This document shows positions 1-9,900 of a stretch of 31,898 nt of DNA, in pieces. The stretch spans positions 1 to 31,898 of the forward strand of contig JBKCPL010000018.1 in NCBI GenBank assembly GCA_046309355.1, given 5' to 3'. Every line of letters begins with the position of its first letter. The stretch's first letter is position 1. The position numbers and the translations under genes were made by a program. The notes beneath the pieces were generated by a model. The model was given only the letters and a program-made list of their open reading frames with translations. It did not search any database and was not told the DNA's origin. Origin of the DNA: CAYSBE01 sp046309355. GTDB lineage: Bacteria; Bacteroidota; Bacteroidia; UKL13-3.

Positions 1-945
1 ACCGCAGAAGACGAATCCACGCAACCGTTTGCATTGCTGACAACCACTTTGTAATCACCACTTACACTGGCAGTAAAGCTTGCATTGGTAGCACCGCTGA
101 TATTGCCCGCAGCATTTCTCCACTGATAGGTTAAACCAGTACCGGTGTTTGCATTGATAACCACATTACCACCTTGGCAGAATGTAGTAGAACCGGCAGC
201 AGTAGCCGTAGCAGAAGGCAACGGATTTACCGTTACACTAACAACGCTTGATGAATCTATACAACTGTTACTGTCTGTAACCACAACTTTATAATCACCA
301 CTTGCATCGGCAGTGTAGCTTGCATTGGTAGCACCACTGATATTACCCGCAGCATTTCTCCACTGATAGGTTAAACCAGTGCCTGTGTTTGCATTGATAA
401 CCACATTACCACCTTGGCAGAATGTAGTAGAACCACCTGCAGTAGCAGTAGCCGTAGGTAATGAGTTAACAGATACATTGACTGTAGAAGAGGAATCCAC
501 ACAAGCATTATTGTCTGTTACAACCACTTTGTAAGCACCTGTTGCTGTTGCGGTATAATTGGCATTGGTAGCACCACTGATATTACCCGCAGCATTTCTC
601 CACTGATAGGTTAAACCAGTACCGGTATTTGCATTGATGATAACATTGCCACCTTGGCAGAATGTAGTGGCTCCACCCGCAGTAGCTGTTGCAATCGGTA
701 AGGAATTTACTGTTACGTTTACGGCAACAGACGTATCTCTGCAACCATCGCTGTTGGTGACAATTATTCTGAATGCATCACCCACTGAAGTGGTGTAGCT
801 TGAAGCCGTAGCACCACTGATATTTCCGCTTGAATTTCTCCACTGATAGGTTAAACCAGTACCCGTGTTTGCATTGATGACTACACTGCCGCCCTGGCAG
901 AAAGTGGTTGAACTAGCTGCAGTAGCGGTAGCTGGAGGTAATGAA
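1..945 (-). repeat. Tandem 240-bp Ig-like repeats, four copies visible
   Basis: The plus-strand 20-mer CACTGATAGGTTAAACCAGT starts at 121, 361, 601 and 841, an exact 240-bp (80-codon) period. The ends of the units, near 181, 421, 661 and 901, are also nearly identical. Each unit encodes one Ig-like/PKD-like beta domain with the core TFCQGG, GLTYQWRN and NISGAT. Its two cysteines probably form a disulfide. The copy nearest the start of the gene (781-945) is clearly more diverged than the three copies towards the C-terminus. The array continues past the left edge. Confidence 0.93.
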
Positions 946-3900
946 AGCAGACTTAATGCAGAAGGACTGGTTGCTGAGTTTGCAGCCGTGGTGACTACAA
1001 TATTTCCAGCCTGTGGAGATGCATCTGTTGTTATAACAATTTGAGTTGCCGTATTGGATACAATAGTGCAGGGTTCTCCATTAAGCGTTACTTCTGTTGC
1101 AGACCCCAGATTTGTTCCGGTTATGGTAATGGTAGCTGCTACATTAGGACAAACGCTCGTTGGTGTGAAAGAAGTGATCACAGGCCCACGAGCTGCATAG
1201 GTAAAATAACCCGAGTAATTTGCAGCAGCAATTGCACTGGCTGTTCTTATCGAAGAACCAACTGTAACATTAGATGTAGGAGAAATGGTATTGTAAGTGC
1301 CATTCGCTGAAGTGGCCTGCACGATAATATTTCCGGAAGCTATCTGCGCATCATTCAAGCCAATGAAGCAGTTGCTTAGGTTTGAAGCGCCTGAATTAAT
1401 TAATGCTTCCCAGCGATCGGTTGATAAAGGATTGGCCACACCGGCACCCGCTGTTCCACTGTTGGTATTGAATGCCTGCCCCTGCATCACAACGGCCCCA
1501 CCCGAAGTCGTGGTGGGATCAATATGTATTGGAATATAGTTTGTTCCGTCACCTACAGGGAACAATGTAACTGCTGTATATGTACCGGTTGCTGTTCTGC
1601 TTGCTGCAAACGTTCTGGCAAATGGTCCTACTATTTGTCCGGCTGTGTAAGTCAGCGTACCGGCAGCGGTTGATGTACCTAAGGTTAACAGGTTTGTAGA
1701 TGTAGTATTAATTATACCCGCAGTCATGGTGAGTGCGCTACTGATGCTAAGCGGGGTAGAAAGTGTTACACCTCCAGGACTTGAATTATCTACAGTAACT
1801 GTGGCAAAGCTGCCTGTTGATGAAGAAGTTGAATTTCTGAAAATACCAGAACCTGAAATTGTTTGTGCACCAAGTGTACCTAAGTTTGTTGCATTACCTA
1901 GAGTAAAGGGTTGTGAGATGGTTAATGTGCCATTATTTACAATATTTCCACCTATATTAAATTCCGGATTAGAGGTATTCGTATGCCTGAATTCTGAACC
2001 TGAATTGATGGTAAGCGTCCCTTTAATATGTGTTCCGTATCCTGATTGATTAGATGTTGAAACCCACCTTCCGGTGGCGTTACCTGCATTAACCGTTACA
2101 TTTTGAACAGGAACCTTGCTTGATAATTGCCACGTTTCAATTACAAAACCATCTGCATTGCCCGGTGTGGCGCTGGCACCATCGCCAAACTCAAAAGTAT
2201 GGGTGCCGCTAAATGCAGTTGTTGATGCTATTGAACTTGACATAACAAGTGTTTTTGTTGTTGAGCCTGCAGCTATACTTGAATGATGCGGATCTACAAT
2301 TCTGATGGTACCGCCATTACAGTTAATATTTGTAACCGCAGAGGTAAACTGAACCATTCTTGTAGTGGCAACAACCGAAGTTGCAGCAGTTCCGGAATTA
2401 CCGTCAACTGATATAAAACCACCCGATTGAGCGAAAGTACCAGCAACTGCCAGGTTTCCGTTAACATTTAAGTTTCCTCCTGTTATGGTATCCACTGAAC
2501 CGCTGGCAAAATTTAATTGAGCATTATTTATGCCAGCTCCAACAGTTAAAGTACCACCCCATTGGTTAAACGAGCCACCGTTGTTTAATGTTAAACCTGT
2601 CAAACTTGCTCCGTTAAATGTAATGGTGCCGCTTGCAATTCTTAATCCACCTGTTATACTGCCTGTACTCGAGGTGTATGTGCCTCCATTGATAAATAAA
2701 TTGCCTCCGCTGGCTACTGATGTAGAAGAAGTAACATTTAAAGTATTAGGAGAACCTACAATTAATTCACCGGATCCATTAATTGAAAGCTGATTGCAAC
2801 TGTAGGGAGAGGTGCCTCCTGTTAAATGTACCTGATGACCAATGGTAACATTGTTAAATTCATTCGGAACACTGTTGCTACTCCATATTGAGCTATCTCC
2901 CCAGTTACCACTAGCTATGGTATTTACACTCGTCAAGAAAGCATAGTTAGCTGCATTACCAGAAAAAACATGTGTTGTAAAAATATCGCTTAATGTTGTA
3001 TAGTTTCTGCCTGCTACAGGTGCAGCAATGCTTCCTGTACCATTTATGTGTGTGCCCAAAGCACCGGTCGATTGTGTCAGTCTGATGTCTGTAAGAGTAT
3101 TAATGGTTGCAGGAATGCCGTCACCTCGGACAGCAATAGAAATCGAATTTCCGGTACCCAGTGCCGGCAATGTGCTTGATGAATACGTCCACGTTGCATT
3201 GCTGGCTCTGTTAACGTTAACAGTCCCATCTGTAAATGGGGTAATGGTTGCTAAACCGATTGCATCGGCATAATTTACATCAATGTAGCCGGCAGTGGTT
3301 AACGCAGTGGCGCTGTTAAAATACGCATAACTATGTCGATTGGATAGTCCGGTAGCATTTACAAAAGGGAATTGACCTGTTCCAGTTACTGTTGTTGGCA
3401 AAGAAGTGGTGGTAAACCATCGGCCAAATCTACCGGTAGTAGTTGTAAATCCACCTAAAATATAGGATAACGTACCTGCACCTGCAAGACTGCTTCCAAG
3501 CCTTAAAGTGTTTGAACTTAAATTTACAATATTCAAAGCTCCGGTGGTAGAACTGAAATTTAGTGTTCCTCGTATTACCAGATTATTTATGTTCCAGTTA
3601 ATACCGGATGAATTGCCATTTAAAAAGGTTACATGTCCGATACTGGCAATGGATATCAAATTTGAAATGGTTGCTGTGGCTCCGAAACCCGTACCACCTG
3701 TGAAGCTTGTCGGGTATATAGGTTCAACCGTATACGCTCCTAAATCATAAGGTTGCAGAGCAGTAATTATCCCACCGCTTGCACCGGTTACCACAAATTG
3801 CGCGGGTGTTGTAAATGTACCGCCTACCAGTGTTAGTATATCCCCCAACACATAACCACTACCGCCTGAACTTACTACAGCGCTTGCACTATTGGATTCA

Positions 3901-6900
3901 AATGTACCTGTACCCGAAAAGACTTGTGATGAGGTAGCTAATTCGCTGGTTGCCCTTCTGAACGCAAGAGTTCCGGATATACGCATGGTGCCATTATTGG
4001 TTATATTTCCGCTAACATTTAATGATGTAGTACTAGCAAAATCTATAAAGGTTCTTATTTCTGAACCGGCATCTACTGTTATGTTTACACAGTTTAAATT
4101 AGATGAAGTTCCGGTACCTATAGCCACAAAACGCCTGGATACTGAACCGCCTTTTATGTTCACATCACCTAACTGATGGTTGCTACTCATATTCACTCCG
4201 AAACCGTTTATTTTAGATGAGGATTGTGAACTGATACCGTTACCAAAGTTTATTGTGTTTCCTGCCCAGTTCATGGTGTTTGCAGATGAACTGAATGCAT
4301 AAGTTGATGAAACGCCCAAATCTAAATGTGGATCAACAATGGTAATGGTACCTCCGTTAACGGTACCTCCTAAAGTGGTGACTATGTTAAATAAACTGGT
4401 TGTTGAGGCATTTACCGATGTAGCCGATGAACCACTGTTCCCGTCTACATTCAAATTGCCGTTGCTCATGCTAAAGCTGCCGCCACTGAACAAAACATTC
4501 CCGTTAACATTTAATGTTCCTCCGGTAATATTAAGGGTTCCACCTACAGCCTGGCTCAGTGTCCTGTTGCCTCCGCCTGCCGGTCCAAGGTTAACAGTAC
4601 CACTCGAAATATTTAAAACTCCGTTATTTAATATGTTGATACCATTACCTGCACCAGATCCGGCTATATTAACTGTTGAGCCCGAGAAATTTACTGTACC
4701 ACCTACTATTAGGTTAGTTGAAAGTGTTAATGTATTAGAAGCTGCATTTAACACTCCTCCACCATTCACATTCAAGCTGATGGCATTTCCGTTCACATTT
4801 AATGTTACTGTGTGTCCTGATGCAATTCTAACATTATCGCTGGATGTAGGAACAGCCATGCCATCCCAAATATTCGGATCGTTCCAGTTGCCTGAAGCTA
4901 CTGATGTAATTAGCGAGAGGTTAGCTGCATCGGCACCTACATAATACGTGCTGTTAAACTGTGTACTGTTTAGTCCTGTTCTTACTGCTGCCGGTTGAGC
5001 CGTGGTGCCTGTTCCCGGTGAACAATTACCAGGTGCCGTAGATGTTGAGTTGGTTACAAAAACATCAGTGGCAATAATCGGTCGCAATATGCCGTAAGGA
5101 TATAAAATGATATTAGCCGAATCCACAGCATTAGAACCTAATGTTAAACCACCACCCGTTGCAAAAGTCCAAGAACCCGCTGTTACCCTGTTTATGGTAT
5201 ACAGGCCGCTGCAGTCGGTAAATGGTGTGGGTGTATTTAAGTTGCTGGAGTCAATATGTGTAACTGAAATGAAACCACTTGTTGTAATGGAGTTGGTTGC
5301 ACCAAAATAAATGGCCGCATACCGAGCATCGGTAGCTGTTCCTAATATGTAAATATGTTGTGCAGTAGATATAGGTGCACTGCCGGCACTGTTATAAAAT
5401 CTTGAGTAGCTACCGCTAGTTTTTACCCTTCCCAAGCCAGGTGTGTACGTAGTACTTCCGGAAGCAAATAGTGGTGTGGTACCATTGTTATCTCTGGATC
5501 CGATAACAAAATTTGTGGTGCCCAAATCAAGCAGCGTGACACCTATATTAAAGGAACCGGATACAGTAGACATAGCATTTGCCGGATTAACACTGCCAGT
5601 GATAGCAGATAAATCAACACCGGCTGCAGTGTTGTTAGCCAACGTTAAATTGGTAAACAACGCAAAAGGAATTGCACCATTTAAAGTAAACTCGGCACCA
5701 CTTCCACTGCCTCCTGTTGTGGGGTGAGCAACAGATCCCAGTGTAGAAGTAACCGCTCCGATATCAGAAACATACACGGATGTTACAGCACCTGCTGATA
5801 CAGCTAAAACAGTAAGTTGTATTGGTGTGCCTCCTAGGCCGCCTACGGTTAAAATATCACCTACAAGATAACCTGTACCACCTGTACTAACTGTGGCAGT
5901 AGGTGTATTGTTTCTGAAAACTCCGCTACCGGTTGCTGACTGGCCTCCGGAGGTAACAGTGTTTCCAGATAGTGAAAACTGCAGAGTACCCGTGGTTATT
6001 AACGTACCATTATTAATCACGTTACCCGCTACACCACAGGTGCCTGTTATGCGTAATTGGCTACCTCCATTTACAGTCAGGTTGGCTGTAGTATAGGTTG
6101 TGTTATTTATTGTCGCCCACCTGCTGGCAGCCGTGCCTCCGTTAATGGTAATATTACCAAAACGTGTAGAACTTGTATTAATAATAAACCCAGAGGTATG
6201 GGTTGAGGGATTTGAACTGGAGCCATCGCCAATAGTCAGGTTTACATTGGGCCATACAAAGCTCGTACCCACAACCAATGAGCTGCCTGAACCTGTAAAT
6301 GGGGGGTCGACAATGGTTATATTTCCGCCAATGACATTATTGGTAATACTTGCACCCACATTAAACAACGTGCTTCCACTGGTAACACTACCTAGAGATG
6401 TTCCGTCATTTCCGTCTACATTTATAGTTCCGCTGGTAAAGGTAAATACGGTAGTTGCTGCATTTGGCATGTCAATACGGCCGTTAACATTAATGGTTGC
6501 TCCATTTAAATCTAACTTGCCTGCCATGTTAAAGAGTCTGTTTCCGCCACCTGCCGGTCCTATGGTTAATGTATTGGCATTTGCAATCAGGGTACCACCG
6601 CTATTAATTGTTAAATTATTACAAGCGTAAGGAGGAGTTCCGCCTGCAAGGGTAACCGTAAAAGGAGAGGGGATAGTTACGTTATCCGTTGCAGAAGGTA
6701 CGGTTCCGGTATTCCATGTGGCCGGGTCGCCCCAGTTACCGTCAGCAACAGCCTCAAAGGCCAAGTTATCACTGGCTGCGCCTATGGTGTACGTATTGGC
6801 TAAGTTGGCGTAAGGTATGTTAATTCTGTTTGCCTGAGGGGCGGCAGTACTGCCCGTTCCAGCACTATAGACGCCCGGTGCAGCTGTACCTCCTGATGCA

Positions 6901-9900
6901 TTGTTTATTAAATTAAGCCCTGCTACGCTGATTGGGCTAATGATACCTGTGCCTGCTAAACGTACGTTAATGGTTGGTGTGAAAGTCCATGTAAGGGCAT
7001 TGGGTATGGAAACTGTCCAGGTGGCATTAGTGCGTCTGTTATACGTAATGGTGTTTTCCGAGAATGGACTTGAAATACTGCCTAAACCTGAAGCATTGTT
7101 ATAGCCAACACTAATTATACCTGCAGCATTAGGTGCTCCTGATAAGCTAAAGGCTAACCATAAGTTACGGTTATTGACTCCCTGTGTAATAGGAAATAGT
7201 CCAACGTTTGTACCCGCTGTAATGGGTAATGTGCTACTAAAAACCCTTCTTACTGCACCGGTTGTCATTTGAAAGCCACCAGCAGTAAAACCGATATTAC
7301 CCATTTGTGTTCTACTAGTTGGTGTAATCGGGTCTTGCGTACCTAGTGTAATGGTATTTGTACCAATATCAACTATACCGGCTGTAAATGTTAAATTATT
7401 ACCTATAAAAAAGTTGTTTATACCCCAGCTAATAGGGCTAACACCACTACCAACGGTGGAAGATGCATTGTTAACGATAAGTGAACTTACACTGGCTGTT
7501 GGAGGAATATTGGTGGTAACTAATGTTGATACGGTTGCTCCGCTACCACTTCCACCTGTAAGTGTAAAGGTACTAGGTAATACAGTATAACCCGATCCTG
7601 GATCAGAAACTGCCCATCCAATAATTCCACCGGTCGCAGAAACTGATGTTATACTAAAGCGTAAAGGTGTAGCAAAAGTTCCAGTTGTTAATGTCAATAC
7701 ATCACCAACTTGATAGTTCGTGCCACTACTAAATCCGCTTGGCACAGCCGGCATTACATTTCTCCATGCCCCTGTGCCGCTTATAGTTTGGTTAAAAGTT
7801 GAAGCAACTTCTAAAAATCCGCTCAACATACATAAGCGTAAACCTTCAGAAGTACTTGTTGTTTGTATACTTATTAAACCGTTGTTTACCAAGTTCCCTG
7901 CCACGTTCACACTTTCACTGCTAGTACTAGGCTGTCTTAGTTCCGAGTTCGCATTTACCGTCAGGTTTATACAATCAAAACCTAATGATGAGCCTGTAGG
8001 TGTTGAAACAAACCTGCCACCTAAGGTAGCATTACCCAGGTTCCCTCCATTTACAACTATGTTACCCAATTGCAGCCTTCCCGAACTAATATACGTACCC
8101 ACCATAAATCCATTGGTGTGGCCAGATTTGTGTATGCCGGTGCTGCCACCTAATCGCAAGGTGTTTCCTGCCCAGTTATTGTGTGGTGATCCCGATCTGT
8201 ATGCAAATGCAAAATTAGCACTTCCATCTATAGGTGGGTCAACAATAGTTATAGTACCACCGGTAACCAAAATATTACCTGTTGAGTAAGTGATTGAGGT
8301 AGGGAAGTTTCGTCCAATTGAAAATAAATCATAACTATTTTGCACACTTCCCGCAATTGTTCCATTATTACCGTCAATGTTTAAATTGCCTGAAGTCATA
8401 ATAAAATTACTGCCGTTATTGATTATCATGTTTCCGTTTACGTCAATTTGACCACCACCAATACTTAAAGTACCGTAGTTGTCAAATAATACATATCCGC
8501 CACCTGCCGGGCCACAGGTCAATGTATTGGCATTGGCTGTGAGCGATGCTCCACTTTGTATGGTAAAATTAAAGGCTGCACCATTGGCATCTAGCGTTAT
8601 ATTATGTCCCGATCGTATTATTACATCTTCATTGGCGGTAGGTACCACTCCACCCTGCCAGGTTGCAGTATTGCTCCAGTTACCGCTGGTGGCAGAAACT
8701 ATTACGGATTTACCCTCCGTATAATTTAATGTGGGGGCAGCTAAATAATAGGGGTTTGAGGTTAAGTTAGTAATGGACGATATACCTGTTCGGTTGGCAA
8801 TGGGATCAATCTTACTCGAACCTGATCCTAAACCAAAGGTACCCGTTGCTATACCCGTTGCAGTAGACAGTGTGACATTGGCTAATGAGTTTGTAGCATG
8901 GAGTAGATTAGAACCCTGAATACGCAATGAAATTGTAAATGCACCTAGAGTGGGAGTTGTTGGAGTTGTAATTTCCCACGATGAATTACTGCGCCTGTCA
9001 ACACCGGTTAATGTACCATCTGTGTAACTGGTTATGGCCGTAGAACCCGCTGCTTCAACATGCCTTACTGCAAATCTTCCACCGGCTGTTAACGCTGAAG
9101 AACTTGAAAAAAATATAAACGCATTACGGTTATTTACACCTGAGCCTATAGGGAAGTGGCCAATACTTCCAGTAGTAGCCGTTGTGGATAAGCCTGATGT
9201 TCCCATCCATTTGATTACCCTTCCGGTACCATTGGTCACCATAAAACCACCGGTTGCTGTTGTATAGGTGAAAGAACCGGGAGTAGTAGCTGATGTACCA
9301 AACTGATAATCGTTTGACCCAAGCGTTATATTGCCCGCAGTCATAATGGTAGTATCTGCCGTTACTGATTTGGTTAAAGTGATACCACTGGTGTTGTTTA
9401 TCGCAAATTGTCTTACCGATAGTGTTGCTCCGGCTGGCACTTCATTGTATGCACCCTGAGTAAGCGCATGATTGGTTTGATTGTACGTGTATTTATAATT
9501 ACCAGCTGTGATTACAAACGTAGGTGTTACAGAAAAACTACCTGCGGGTAAAGTATTTAATCCGGATCCAATAGTAATAGTAGGTACATCACCGGATGTG
9601 GATCTGCCTAAGGTAAGTGTAGCTGATGAGTTGTTTAAAACACCGGTTTCCAATACTGCCTGACTTACAGTTAAGTCATTTGCGAGTGTTAAACCTGAAG
9701 GGTTTCGAAGTTGTATGACTCTGACGTTGGTAATTGTACCCGGTATGCTAAGTGTTTGTAGAGCATTGCCAGCAAAGAACAGCGTTCCCGAAACAAAAAT
9801 AGAACCTATCTCATTTCCGTTTATATTGCCGGCTACAGTTGCATTACCTCCAATTTGGAGGGTATTGGTGGCCAGCGATTGACCTAACGCTAACACACCA

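Noticed and set aside
1..945. CRISPR array as explanation for the regular 240-bp repeats
   Set aside because: The repeats are in-frame coding units of 80 codons with variation across the whole unit, not short repeats with unique spacers.
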